A stretch of 64,000 bases of DNA from Palaemon carinicauda (GCF_036898095.1 NC_090767.1:31692352-31756351); one strand, 5' to 3'; counted from the first letter of the stretch, positions 43,296 through 55,300 are shown. Notes: generated by a model not told the origin, from the sequence alone. Program-made: numbers and translations.

Positions 43296-45194
43296 TTCTT
43301 AATTTTTAATTTCTGTTATTTTATTTTCACTATACTATCAAAGATTTTTTTCCAATTATTATAAAACAATAGCTTGACTGTAGTTAAGAATTTTATATAA
43401 ATATTGGGTAATTAATATGTAATAAATAAGAAAATATTAGTTTTATAATAAAAATGGTAAACTCATGATGCAGCCTTTGTCCTTTAGCATCATTCCCCTA
43501 GCATTTCATGGGTTAAGACATACCAGTCCACCATTTTGTCAAGCGCCATCCCAGATATACTGGAAGTGGCTAAAGAATATCACATGTCGTGAAATGTAAG
43601 AGAGATTATGGGTAGACACTACTGGACCAAATTGGCAAAGATTCTTACAAAAGAGCAGCAAATGCCATCAACAGGAAATCGATGATCAAAGGGATCATTT
43701 CGGATACTTAACATCTCGCTAACAGAGAAGGTACGTCTTCAGTACGTACCGTCGCTCGAAAGAGTACGCAGGGAGATATCGGTGCTCTCATCACAAGGTT
43801 CTGGACTTTCTTGCAGCTAGTAGAGGAATTATTTCCCACCATGAAGGGAGACACACTCTCTAATCCATTTTGAGTAATGTTAGCTGCGTAGCAAGTGGAA
43901 CTTAGGGACAGGAGGTAACAAATGAGATTATTTCAAAATGCAAAACAAAACCCTAATAAAGCTTACAGTACACCATATTGGATCTACTGAAAACAAGACT
44001 ATTTTACAAGAATTTATTTCTATTCATTGAACTGAATAATTAAGATAATTATAAAATTGCCATCAGTTGGATGACTTGACGAATAAGCGTCAAGGTAATC
44101 CCTCCCAAGAACCCTTTTAAAAAACCCTCTCAAACATGGGAATGGTGTATCCTGGCATATGCATGATACTTCATGCATTATTCTTATGATTTCAAATTAA
44201 TCTTTCCTGGCTGCTTTTAACATATTGAAAAAAACAAAAAAAACAATTAGCTTTCCATGTGTAACAGATATTGAAGCATTTAACATATAGACATCAAATT
44301 ATGCAATTAATCTATCGAATTCCTTGAATGAATAAAGAATTATTGAAAGCGGAGGAATATTTATTATGTTTTTTACCTATCAATCTAAATCTTTCAAACT
44401 TATACTAATTTGTATTTCAAGCCAATTGTTCACGGAACTGATAGAGGACCTCAATCTATCATTATTGAGAGAAGGAAAAATAAACAATCAAAATCAAATG
44501 TTTTAAGAACAGCTACATCATTAAAAAAGATCTTTCATATATGAAATATAGAATCAAAAAAATAAATAATAGAAAAAGAGGGTATTATTTTACTGCATTA
44601 CAGGGCAATGTAACCTAGGAAAAAAAAACTACTTTTTCTTATAGAAAAAATTACGCTCTCTTCGAGAATGACATTCGTTCCCGTCGCAAATGAATAGTTT
44701 CAGAAATATCTATATCCTACGATAATGGGGGACCCCCAGTGAGAACTCGGAGTTTTGGGCGGGGAAAACATACAGGGGAAACAATTTATAAACGTAAAAC
44801 AAGCCTTTTCTTCTCCATACATTACCTTCTTGGATGTATAATAATCGGAGGAAAAGACAAAACCGTATAATTGGATAACCCTTCTGCGCAAAGACTTTTC
44901 CTCCACTATTCGTCTCCCCACCAGCTCTGTTCAAGTCTATTACTTGATTAGTTATGTAATACCCTCGTATGCATATTACGTTTGACCCCAGTATTACTCG
45001 TTTTATTATTCGATACCTTATAAAATCCCCTCATTTTATATACCCATCAAATATTATTTATCATACATTCCATTTTATCTTCATATATTACTTTTATACT
45101 TTTTGTTATTACCTTGTCACTCCCAGATTTCACATGAATACTTGCTCTGGACAAGTTTCACATTCTGTTCATTCATGTTTACTCTTTCTCTCAC
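43296..45194. other. AT-rich spacer, no gene seen
   Basis: Only short frames (44700-44934, 44969-45262), none with recognised motifs. Confidence 0.55.
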
Positions 45195-46020
45195 CTTACA
45201 ATTCATTCCTGCATTCATCACCGTCGAACATCAATCTGCACCCGGGCCCAAAACCCTGTTGAGTTTCTATCCATGACTGTGGTAAATATATATTAATTAT
45301 TGTAGGAAGGCAAATAACTATTTACAGGTACTTTACGGGACATACTGTGGTACTCTGCACAAAGACAGATATTACATCACCTTGAACCTTCTTCAATGAT
45401 ACGCAATATAGCACTTATTTTGGAATGAACTACAGCGCAGTCTACTTTATTTGTTGATTTGAACATAAACATAGGTACTGTATTAATAATTATTGTAAAC
45501 AAAAAATCATACCCTTAACATTTTACTTCTGGACATTGTTCATTTTTATGGGGTAATATATTGTAGATATGTGATTCCCTAAGCAATGCGCATGAGGTGA
45601 CGGCAACATTTCAGAATTGCGTCATGCTTCAAAACTGTGTAGGACTCAGTATGAAAATGGTTAGTGGTTATTATAAAAAATATATACACTTAGCTAATCT
45701 TAATTTGTATCCATATTATACAGTACAGTTTTAGAGTAATGTATTGTTTATGGAAATGTAGGCTACGTGTGGGGAGAGTTGTCAAATAGTCAAGTCATCC
45801 GAATAAAAACAGGAAACATTGCTTTACTGTTAAACTTGACTCTTGTGATAGAGTAATGACATGCTGTATATTACTGCAATATGCACTAGAGTGTCAGATA
45901 TCAGAGCATGACATTATCTGCAAATCCAAACTCTGCTATTTTATTATGCAATACAGTGAATAAAGCCAGTTAGTTCAAAGTACCTAAGGAAATTGTGTAG
46001 CGGATGTGTGCCCCTTGAGT

Positions 46021-46060
46021 ACTTACTTAATTTACATAATTACTTAATGCACTTAATTAC
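46021..46060. other. Pre-insertion (empty) site for DIRS copy B
   Basis: Reverse complement reads TATGTAAATTAAGTAAGTAC. The left arm reads TATGTAAATTA|ACGGATTTT at the left DIRS edge and CCCAAAAAA|GTAAGTAC at the right edge. The site therefore fixes both element ends to within one A and shows no duplication. Confidence 0.88.
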
Positions 46061-46188
46061 TTATTTACTTTGAAAAAGGCTTCAATTTCCTTTTGAGAGC
46101 CTTGATAATGTTATCAGTTGTTTAGCTACGGGCTGCCAACGTAAGATCCCGTGTCCAGCAAAAGGATGGGCAATCTATCAAGCACTGG

Positions 46189-46383
46189 ATGTCTAGAGGG
46201 AGCTTGTTGTCATTTCTGATGTTGAAAGCACACAACATGAACTTCTATGATATGCTAAATAATTTTTTAGCGATATATAACATTGATGAAGCTGAAATAT
46301 TTTCGATAAGTCATGTTGGTAAAAAAGACTCAGAAGGGCAGCCAGTTTATCATATTATATACTTTCAGTGGGAGAATTTCTAA
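46189..46383 (+). pseudogene. Unrecognised conserved short frame in the right arm
   Basis: 64 residues, with SLLSFLMLKAHNMNFYDMLN and KKDSEGQPVYHIIYFQWENF. The left arm keeps most of it at 26891-27115 and just beyond. I do not recognise a family. It may be the end of a larger element ORF. Confidence 0.3.
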
Positions 46384-46804
46384 ATTTTTTAATGGCGTAA
46401 AATACAAAACAAATGTTCTAAATTTTCCAGAAATGCGCCAGATTTAACACAAGCGCCCCAAAATTACAACTCTGGTGACCAGTTAGACTGAGATGATATG
46501 TTGTACTTAGTAGGTTATATGATTCTGTTGTAAAAGAGAGAACTTACTTATACGTAAAAAAACTCTTTAATGTATAAAATTTTCAATATCTTAACAAAAA
46601 CTTCTTAATACTAATTTTTAATTATTTTAAAAACAAAGATTTGTCAAACAAATGCTCTTTCTTCTGATATTCTTAACATTCAATATGTTGTATCAGTGAT
46701 TAAGTCTTGAGCATTCGAAGAACCGACAATCTTTCTACAATCTGTTATCTAATATGACATACAAGCGAACAATTGGTTAATTGATATTATTATGCGATTG
46801 AATG

Positions 46805-46970
46805 AGCCTTTGTATATCAGCGGCCAGTTCCTCCAGCGTGGATTAAATATGGACGTCAACTAGCCTAAATATTCCCACCTAACCTAACCTACAATCCATG
46901 TCCTTACCTACTTACCGAAGGGGGCTAACGACCCTCTGCGACCCCCCTTACACTGCTGTATTCTGAGTAA
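46805..46970 (-). repeat. Dispersed hairpin repeat, copy 3
   Basis: Right-arm partner of 26180-26350. Includes CCCACCTAACCTAACC and GGGGGCTAACGACCC. Confidence 0.65.
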
Positions 46971-47974
46971 GTCATAATAATACATACAGGTAGCCACTAT
47001 CATACATACACCCCCAATTGTATTCAGGCGATGACTGGTTGGCTAAATTGTCAGAGTCATCTGGTAGTGATGAGCTGGACAAGAAAAGATTCATACAGCG
47101 TAAAATTTATTTCTCATTTTCAGTAGAGAAATAATATACATTACGGAACCTTTGAAGGCTGTTGGAACAGACTGGGTGTAGAATTTCTAAACTTACGATG
47201 GAAAACCCTCATTTTAAAACAAAAACAAACATAAGAAAGCCAATTGACATAAGGTTTTCCCCTAGCATAACTTAGGAGCCATATCCTTAACTACCGGGGC
47301 AGCAGTAATCCTAGCTAGCTTACCCTAAGACTAAGCCTCAACCTCATGTTTGCTACCAAACCAGCTCCACTCTTAATAAGATAACACTAAATCATATTTA
47401 GTAAATTGTAAAACTAGCTTCCTATTCTCGCATTTCAGTTCAAATGAACAAGTTCCCATAAAGACAGTGGACAATTAATGAGTAAGTTTACACCTGTCCC
47501 AATGAACTATATACACCCACGTATATTACAAACTGAATCAAAAGTCATAAACAAATATATTTTTGGCAAAAAAGCTTAAAATTTACATAACTATAGCATA
47601 GATAAAGCTTACCCTATACTTGTCAGAATTCAGTCAGCCTAGTCTAAAATTTCACATCTGAGCAATTCACCATTCCGGATGAATTATCTTCTGTTTACGA
47701 AAGGATAGGATAGGATTGCTATCTAAAGATATATCCGACAGCGGTTGGTAATCCTAGGGCACGATTCTTCATCAAGGGTGTATGGCCACTTCTGTCCCGG
47801 CCATATACCATTCTGGGGGAGGATCTCCCTGCCAGCTCAAGAACCTGTTTACCCTGCACAACTGACACCGAGTTCCCTCACAGGCTTACCCGGCACAGGG
47901 GACACCAGCTTGTAGTACTGTTTTCTGCTGGTGGGCTGTAGTTCTCGCCCCTTCAGTTAGCAGTTGACCTACAG

Positions 47975-49257
47975 ATGAGTAACTGCGACGACACTTTCGT
48001 CTGTCATTTCTGCTATGTCTGGGAAAAATTCCACTGTCAAGCTTATTGCAATATCTACAAGAGATGCATAGCATACTTCTAACACCGAGAAGACATTGCT
48101 TACTATGCCTTCTCCTTGGCTAGAAAACTGGGACTAGCTAAGCAGTACAGTTATGACTTTGTCAATCACAATGCAGGTGCAAATGTGAATTGTGCAGTCT
48201 GTACCATAACCTCATGTCCCACATCATGACTGGAAGAAACAGGGAGCCTCCATTGTATAAGGAAACCCTTCCACTGAAATCCACTACCACAGCCATCCCT
48301 GACTGGAATCCTCCTGGCAGACTTGATATGATTTTATAACTTGATAAGAAGACTACTAACAGGACTCTTCCCTACACCTTTCCTCGTCCTTATAAGGGCA
48401 CTCCCAGAGCTAATACCACCACTCCTTTCTCCTCTCCCTCTCCTGTGGAGACTCCTCCTGCAAAGAATAAGAAGAGAAGAACCACCACACCACCTGCCAA
48501 CGCCCCAGCCCAGGACTCCGCGCCAGCTGGCTCACCACGTTCCAGCACCCTAAGTCTTGACATGGATATTAATCTGGCCACTGACACGCAGGACCCTGCT
48601 CGTGCAGAGACCCATCTTCCTGAATGCAACTGTACCAGATGATTGACTCATCTCCTTGAGAAAGCAACTTCTACTCTCACTTCAGCTGTTAAAACTGATC
48701 CAGAGCCACAGCCTTCCGCAATCGACCCAAATTAGCTTCCAAAATTCAAGCTAACAGCTGTGGAAAGGGCACCCTTCTATGCAACGGTAACTGATTGCAA
48801 CATCCAAAACAAGCATCAAGATCAGAATCAGAACCAACCTTAAGGGTTTTTTATCATCACCCCAGAATACCACAGCAGTCCCATCTGCTTCTAGAAGGAG
48901 GCTTCATTGACCTATCTGGATCCAGTGAAGAAGTTAAAGAAGGCAGTTGTTTGTAACTTCCCTACCGACATGCCGCTGTCTTTCATCAGTGATTGCAGCA
49001 ACGTTTATCATGTAGAACGCCCTTTTGGCAGCCACAAGCAGTGCATCAGGAGAATTATAGTCATTTTCCTCGGGAAGATTCCAGCAAAATTAGACCTTGG
49101 ACTCTAGTGAAAGTTCCCCATAGTTGACCTGGATGTTGAGCCCCTACACTGTTTCAACTGCCAACGTTTTGGCCACCACAAGACTGCCTGCAGAAGTAAA
49201 AAGGTCTGGGAAGTCTGCAGACGCTGGCAACCCACTCCAGAATGCATCAACACACAC
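47975..49257 (+). pseudogene. LINE ORF1 relic (right arm)
   Basis: ATG at 47975 starts MSNCDDTFVCHFCYVWEKFHC. A stop near 48072 and a frame change near 48180 follow. The linker SPSPVETPPAKNKKRRTTTP and the CNCT motif end at a TGA (48640). A third piece from 48907 has an RRM-like stretch (AVVCNFPTDMPLSFISDCSN, PAKLDLGL), then FNCQRFGHHKTACR, a CX2CX4HX4C knuckle, and degraded CRRWQPTPECI. Partner of 22795-24086 with independent damage. Confidence 0.7.
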
Positions 49258-49259
49258 AA

Positions 49260-49327
49260 ACTACGGGCCAACCAAGGGAAAGGCCCGTGCCAACAACAAG
49301 TGTTGGCTTTAATACCCCAACAACAAC
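49260..49327 (+). mobile_element. 68-bp LINE-tail micro-insertion, right arm only
   Basis: Flanked by AACACACACAA (49249-49259) and AACGCACACAA (49328-49338), an 11-bp duplication with one change. The left arm (about 22800) and the spacer copy (about 39830) are uninterrupted. Insert: CTACGGGCCAACCAAGGGAA, GGCCCGTGCCAACAACAAG, TGTTGGCTTTAATACCCC and (AAC)n. Confidence 0.88.
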
Positions 49328-49339
49328 AACGCACACAAG

Positions 49340-49693
49340 AATGGGTCACCTGACTTTTGTGGGTGGGGCTTCATTGTCCACAAACTGTATGCCTTTATGA
49401 CTGACTCCACCTCTTCGAATCATTTGACAAGCAGGCCCGACAACCTGGTTTGACAAACCGTCTGACCGTGTAAACCCACCTTTATGTTAAGAAGATGAAG
49501 AAGTCCTTAAATGGTGGTACAAAAATCTAGTATATTTATGCTGTACGTGAGTCAGTTGTCAATGAATTTGGAGGATTTTATAAAAGCTTGTGTATTGTAA
49601 TGGATGAGGAAAGAGCTTTGAGTGTCAATAAGGGAGTCTGCTTGGTTCACTCAGGGAAAATAGATATGATTGTATCACACTGTAATGCATTAT
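49340..49693 (+). pseudogene. hAT-like relic copy 2, first part (right arm)
   Basis: Translates AVRESVVNEFGGFYKSLCIV, then ERALSVNKGVCLVHSGKIDM and IVSHCNAL before being cut by the Gypsy 5' LTR. Continues at 54435. Confidence 0.5.
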
Positions 49694-49970
49694 TGTTATA
49701 TATTACTTTAGTTTATCTTAACTAATGATCAATTCCATTTTCTGTTATTGTAGTGAAGTTATCATTACGTCATGATTTTCTGTTATTGTAGTGACGTTTT
49801 TATTACGTCATGACTCCAGCCGTTGGGCAGTTGAATTTGAAATAGAGTCAGCGCCTGCCTCCGTGTACTAGAGAATACATCTCTTTTTAAGAACTCGTCT
49901 TTTCATTTCCTTTTTCTGTATGCATCTTTACAGAGAATGACTACAATATAGATTAAGCAGGAATATTACA
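49694..49970 (+). repeat. 5' LTR of the Mag-like element
   Basis: TGTTATATATTACTTTAG to GGAATATTACA. Contains a tandem duplication of about 50 bases, each with TTACGTCATGA, a CRE/bZIP-like site. No classical TATA box or AATAAA is obvious. Confidence 0.93.
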
Positions 49971-49971
49971 A

Positions 49972-49985
49972 GTGGCGACGAGGAA
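49972..49985 (+). promoter_or_regulatory. Primer-binding site
   Basis: GTGGCGACGAGGAATAC starts one to two bases after the LTR. TGGCGACGAGGA is complementary to the 3' end of arthropod tRNA-Ser(GCU) (..CCTCGTCGCCA, from memory). Confidence 0.7.
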
Positions 49986-50011
49986 TACAACGGAAAATAA
50001 ATTGATTAACC

Positions 50012-50740
50012 ATGGCTACACAGTGTCCAGCATTCAATCCTAGCTTAGAAACTGTAGTTGAGTTTCTTGAAAGATTCACAGTTCAATCTGCTGATTTACT
50101 GCAGCAAGCTGGAGACGACAGTACTAAGAAGGTCAGTATTTTGGTCAAATCTCTTCCTGTAAATGTCGTTACTGATGTGCAAAGGAGACTTAAGCCAGTG
50201 AAACTGTCAGACGCCACATACGAAAATATTAAAGAAAAGTTAATTGCTCACTATAAGGTTAAAAAGAGTGTGATAGGTGCAACGGTACAATTCCTGAATA
50301 GGAAACAACTTCCGGATGAATCTATTGAAAATTATGCACGTGCATTAAATGACTTGTGTTCAAATTGCAATTATAAAGATTGTTGATGGGACAGGTGTCT
50401 GCGAGATGCATTTGTGAGTGGCTTAAGGTTTGCCAGCATTCTGAGTGGTTTGTTACAAGACTGTGAAAACAAGTCATTTAACGAGTGTGTTGAGAAGGCG
50501 AAACTACTGGCAACATTTTCCGCTGATGCTCAGGATATAAAGCCAGAATGCAATCATCACACAACCTATAAAGTTACTGAATATAGGGCTAAAGGTATTA
50601 AAAAGGTTCCTACTTCATACATTTGCATAAGGTGTGGTCAGCAAGCAAATCATTTTGCTAATGATTGTTTTGCCATGAAACTGAAATGATATGAAATGCC
50701 AGAAAACTGGTCACCTTGCTAGGTGTTGCAAATCCACTGC
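50012..50740 (+). pseudogene. gag: Gag of the Mag-like element
   Basis: ATG at 50012: MATQCPAFNPSLETVVEFLE, then a helical capsid-like part (LPVNVVTDVQRRLKPVKLSD, QLPDESIENYARALNDLCSN). An in-frame TGA at 50384 interrupts it, and the frame continues SGLRFASILSGLLQDCENKS. Knuckle one is CIRCGQQANHFANDC, with one residue more than CX2CX4HX4C. A stop and frame change at about 50690 precedes the second knuckle KCQKTGHLARCC. Expected role: particle formation and RNA packaging in the cytoplasm. Confidence 0.85.
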
Positions 50741-50878
50741 AAATTCATTGCATGTGGTCTCTGAAGCAACTCCGAGGGATGCAGCAACGACCCAGGGAGA
50801 TGTGGCAACGCAGCATAAGGGGATGGCACGCTGTGACCAGACGGATGATGATGTTAGTGTTGTAGAAGACAGCTGTGA

Positions 50879-51223
50879 ATGTTCTCAGTGAAGGGTAAAT
50901 TCATTTTTAGAATAAACTCCACTGTGCCTATGTCTGATTCACCATATATGTTGAGCTGTTTTATTAACAATCAGAAAGTCGATTTTGAAATTGATAGTGG
51001 AAGTCATGTTTCTACAATATGTCAAAGTGATGCAGCCAGAGCCCGTGTTGTTATTTCTCCAACAAAACACCGTGTTCGTGGATACAGTGGAAATGCTATA
51101 AATTTATGTGGAGAAGCTTATGTAAATGTGACTTATGGTCACAAAATATTGAAACACAAATTCTTAATTGTAAATTCCAGTAATGTTAATTTGTTGGGAT
51201 TTATGTCAAAAGATGGATATTAA
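50879..51223 (+). pseudogene. Aspartic protease of the Mag-like element
   Basis: KVDFEIDSGSHVSTIC contains the active-site DSG. KHRVRGYSGNAINLCGEAYV is the substrate-flap region, and KFLIVNSSNVNLLG is the C-terminal ILG-like strand. A frame change just before 51223 leads into the RT frame, which starts inside the overlap at 51183. Confidence 0.85.
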
Positions 51224-53564
51224 ACTTGTGTTACCCGATGTTATGCTACATTCTGATAAGGTAAATAATGTAAATGTGAGTAAATATGATGACGTCAGGA
51301 ATAGAATTTTGTCTGAATTCAAAACATATTTACGTGATGAATTTCAGTCTGACGTCAAACATACTGTCTCCCTAAATGTCATGTCTGATGCAAAGCCAAT
51401 TTTTGCAAGAGCTCGAACTGTTCCATTGCGTTTACGAAGTAAGGTAAAAGAAGAACTTGACAGGTTAATTGCTAGTGGTAAGCTATCTAAGGTATATTCC
51501 AGTGATTGGGCTTCACCCACAGTTAATGTCATGAAGGATGAGAATCACATTCGAATATGTGGGGATTTTTCAGTTACAGTCAATAAATTCCTCGATCCAG
51601 TGCAGACTCCATTACCCTCTATTGACGAGGTCATTGCACAAGCTGGCTCTGCAACAGTTTTCTCTAAAATTGATTTAGCACATGCATTTTTACAGTTGCC
51701 GTTAGATGAAGAATCTAAGAAATATACAACAATTAACACTTGTGAAGGGTTGTATCGATACAATTACTTCCCATTTGGCTTACGGGCTAGTCCCGGTATA
51801 TTCCAGTCATTTATGTTGCAGTTACTGAATGACATTAATAATTTGATTATTTATCAAGATGATCTACTTATTTTGTCTCCTAATGTTAATGAGCATAATG
51901 TTACCTTGAGGAAAGTATTAAATACTCTTCAGGATGCTGGTATCAAAGTTAATAACAATAAATGCTCCTTTTTTACTGAAGAGGTACATTATTTAGGGCA
52001 TATATTCAATAATAAGCGGGTGCATATTGATCCTGGAAAAGTTCGTTCCATTGTTGATGCCGCTGCACCCAAAGATTTAAAGCAATTGTAAGCATTCTTG
52101 GGACTGTGTAACTATTATAAACGGTTTATTCCTAAATTCACTGACGAGTTTGCTCCATTGTATAGATTATTGCATAAAAATGCAAGATTTGTATGGAATC
52201 AAGAACAACAGAAGTGCTTTGATACTGTTAAGTTATTCTTCACATCTCATAGGGCTCTGCAATTGTTTAATCCAGGTTATGAAACTTTATTGGAAACAGA
52301 CAGTTCAGGATATGGAATTGCTGCTGTACTGATGCAACGTAAAGATATGTACTCTCAGTGGCTGCCTGTAATATTTGCATCACGTACTCTGAGCAATGCG
52401 GAACGTAATTACTCAAATCTTGAAAGAGAGGCATTGTCTGTGATGTTTGGGTGTAAAAAATTCAGAGAATTTCTTCTTGGTTCAAAATTCATCATTAGGA
52501 ATGATCAACAACCTTTGCGTAAATTGTTCTCTCATACAGCAGGCATATGTTTCACATGTTCTGCTAGGTTACAGCGTTGGTATTTAAAACTATCTCAGTT
52601 TAATTATTGTTTTGAATATTCAAAAGGCACAGATAATGTTAACAGTGATTGTTTAAGTAGACTGCCTCTACCTGAATATGGTCATGATCGTGAGCCTTAT
52701 GAACTAATCTTTACTGTGAATTCCCTGTCAGATATGAATATAACCTGTGTTGAAATTCAAAAGGAGACAGATAAGGATGAAAATTTATCTGAATTGAAAC
52801 ATTGTATAAAATACAGAGTTCCTATCAATGCTAAGTCTAACTTGTTGCCATATAAGAACGTTCTGAAGGATATGTCTGTTATGAAAGGCTGCATTTTGTA
52901 TCAGAATCGTGTTTTAATTCCTCATTCTGTACGGCAAATGGTATTAGAGAAATTTCATGTAGGCCATCCAGGAATATGTAGTATGAAGGCTTTAGTGCGC
53001 TCTCTTATCTGGTACCCTAACATTGATCATGATGTTGAAAGGCTGGTTAAAAATTGTGAGTTGTGTCAGTCTGTTCAAGCAAGACCAAGTAAAAATCAAC
53101 ATGTAATATGGCCTACTCCACCAAGGCCTTGGTCTCGTGTTCATATCGACCATTTTTTCTATGAATCTCATACATGTCTTATTGTTGTAGATGCGCTTAG
53201 TAAGTATATAGAAGTGGAAATTGTGCATAGTACGAATGCTAATGAAACAATTGATGCTTTGCGTTTGGTGTTTTCACGTAATGGGTTGTGTGACACACTC
53301 GTATCAGATAATGCTTCATGTTTCACCAACAGTAAATTTAAACAGTTTCTGAAGAACAATGGCATTATTCATATAACTCCTCCTCCTTATTCACCATCAA
53401 GTAATGGTCAAGCAGAGAGGGGGGTAAGGGGTGTAAAAGAATTGCTTAAGAAATACCAAAGTGGTGAATCATTCAAAACACGCTTGGCTCAAGTTTTATT
53501 CCGTTATCGTACTGTTCCACATTCTGTTACTAACATTCCCCCATCAGTGTCCCTGAATAATTGA
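51183..53564 (+). pseudogene. pol: RT, RNase H and integrase of the Mag-like element
   Basis: RT: VFSKIDLAHAFLQLPLDEES (first Asp), NYFPFGLRASPGIFQ, and the catalytic IIYQDDLLIL at about 51855. An in-frame TAA (52089) separates RT from the thumb/RNase H piece, LGLCNYYKRFIPKF then LLETDSSGYGIAAVLMQR and NLEREALSVMFGCKKF. Integrase: HVGHPGICSMKAL..CELC is the HHCC zinc finger; HIDHFF and VVDALSKY, LVSDNASCFTN and SSNGQAERGV supply the D,D-35-E triad. The frame meets TGA at 53562. All catalytic residues inspected are intact, so damage is limited to a few stops. Confidence 0.9.
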
Positions 53565-54050
53565 AAGTTTGTATCGGTCAAAGATAGAATAAACCCTAAA
53601 TATACTGCAAATAAACCATCTTGTGAATTCAAACAAATTGCTAAATTTGAGGTAGGTGATAAAATTCTGGCAATTAACTTGAGAGATGGTCCAAAATGGT
53701 TTCAAGGTGAAATTGTTCAGAAATTAGGTGTAATTGTGTATAATGTTCATGTTCAGAAATTAGATGTCATATGGAAACGACACTGTAATCAACTATTGAC
53801 AATTATAGGTTCAGAACCAAAGAACAGTATCAGTAATGAGTCCAGTTGTGTATCATCCTATAATAAATTACCTTCTCAGCAACAAGTAGTAGTACAACCT
53901 TATGTTTCTGTTGAGTCCCCTTCCAATGTTTCGCCTCACAATAACATAAGTGTACCGTCTATTGGGGTTTCTGGTGATATTCCTGTAACAGATGTTATTC
54001 CTATCAGGCGTTCAACTAGAAATAGAAAACCTGTGATACGTTATGGTTAG
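53565..54050 (+). pseudogene. Integrase C-terminal (GPY/F-like) tail
   Basis: Continues in frame after the TGA: KFVSVKDRINPKYTAN, FEVGDKILAINLRDGPKWFQ, GEIVQKLGVIVYNV. The GPxWFxG motif is the GPY/F module of Gypsy integrases. The C-terminus is basic (PIRRSTRNRKPVIRYG) and stops at 54048. Confidence 0.8.
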
Positions 54051-54137
54051 GATGAATACTTGAGATGTTATGGTGTGTTATTGTAAATGATTGCCAAGGT
54101 TATTTTTCTATTATATCTTCTTATTTTGTTTTCATTT

Positions 54138-54150
54138 AGAGAGGAGCAAT
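54138..54150 (+). promoter_or_regulatory. Polypurine tract of the Mag-like element
   Basis: AGAGAGGAGCAAT directly precedes the 3' LTR. Confidence 0.6.
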
Positions 54151-54429
54151 TTTTATATATTACTTTAGTTTATCTTAACTTATGATCAATTCCATTTTCT
54201 GTTATTGTAGTGACATTATCATTACGTCATGATTTTCTGTTATTATAGTGACGTTTTTATTACGTCATGACTCCAGCCGTTGGGCAGTTGAATTTGAAAT
54301 AGAGTCAGTGTCTGCCTCCGTGTACTAGAGAATACATCTCTTTTCAAGAACTCGTCTTTTCATTTCCTTTTTCTGCATGCATCTTTACAGAGAATGACTA
54401 CAATATAGAAATTAAGCAGGAATATTACA
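54151..54429 (+). repeat. 3' LTR of the Mag-like element
   Basis: Same as the 5' LTR with about 9-10 differences; its first dinucleotide is TT instead of TG. Ends GGAATATTACA before the ATTAT duplication. Confidence 0.93.
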
Positions 54430-54434
54430 ATTAT

Positions 54435-55300
54435 CCACCAAGAATTATTATTTTGCAATGTATTACAGATAAATGGAGCCATCCACACAGTGTGGCCAGG
54501 ATAGGGAATTTAATCAGAGGTGTTAATGTCACAATGACACAGAAGATCTATATCTTTACTTGGAGAACTGAACACAGAATTTAGTGACGTACAGTTAGCT
54601 AAATTGTTTCCGGTTCACTGACATCTTTACTTCCTATATACTTTATTTGCTCCGGCATTTCTCACAGATATAACCACCTATTTGAACACACTTTATTTGC
54701 GCTTACAAGGCAAGTAACAAAATGTTTCTCAACTGGTTGGGTACATTGAAGCTTTCCACAGGAAGCTGTTACTATTCAGTGCTTCCTTAAGAAAGAGCGG
54801 CGTTGCATACCGTTCATCCTGTTGCAAGCTCATGACAGATGATGTGAAGTCAGAGTTTTTATGGTTTTTGCCAAATATCTTCAATTTGAAAACAGATTTA
54901 GAGACTTCAAGAAGCTGTAGATTATTTTTCAGTCACTTAACAACCCAATTGAAGTTGATATGGAGTTGTGTGAGCTACAGTCTAACTCAATACTGATTGC
55001 CAGGGAAAGAAAATGTTGGTTTGCCAGAAGAGATTCTCCAAGCTAAGACTAGGCACAGGCTCTTGCACACTTGCAACCCGTTGTGAGCTAAGAAACTTTT
55101 GCCTTTGTCTTTTCATCTATAAAGGCTAAAAACAGAACTCTGTCGGATAATTAAAAACTGGTTATGTGTCCTTTCCTTGCTACTATCCACTTTGGTCTAG
55201 GACTATCATGACTTTTCTATTCATTTGCAGCAGTTAACTATATATCTATTTTTTCTATAAATGTACTGTAAGTTGTTTTATCCTTTGCGTATAGACCCTA
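54435..55300 (+). pseudogene. hAT-like relic copy 2, second part (right arm)
   Basis: Resumes exactly after the ATTAT duplication. The stretch matching 38760-39440 contains a FxNRFRDFKKL-like piece, NPIEVDMELCELQSNSIL and a tail segment. Many stops. Confidence 0.5.

Larger units (their letters stand above)
49694..54429 (+). mobile_element. Mag-like Ty3/Gypsy retrotransposon with both LTRs and target duplication
   Basis: 4.74 kb. LTRs 49694-49970 and 54151-54429 differ at about 9-10 positions by eye. ATTAT borders both ends (49689-49693, 54430-54434). The uninterrupted target is present at 39441-39487 and in the left arm at about 22410-22460. The body has a primer-binding site, Gag, protease, RT, RNase H, integrase and a purine tract. 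A Ser-tRNA-type primer and this organisation suit the mag clade. Five frame breaks make it non-autonomous. Confidence 0.93.

Noticed and set aside
44700..45262. Small spacer frames as novel short proteins
   Set aside because: No motif, no conservation partner in the window, and biased AT-rich composition.
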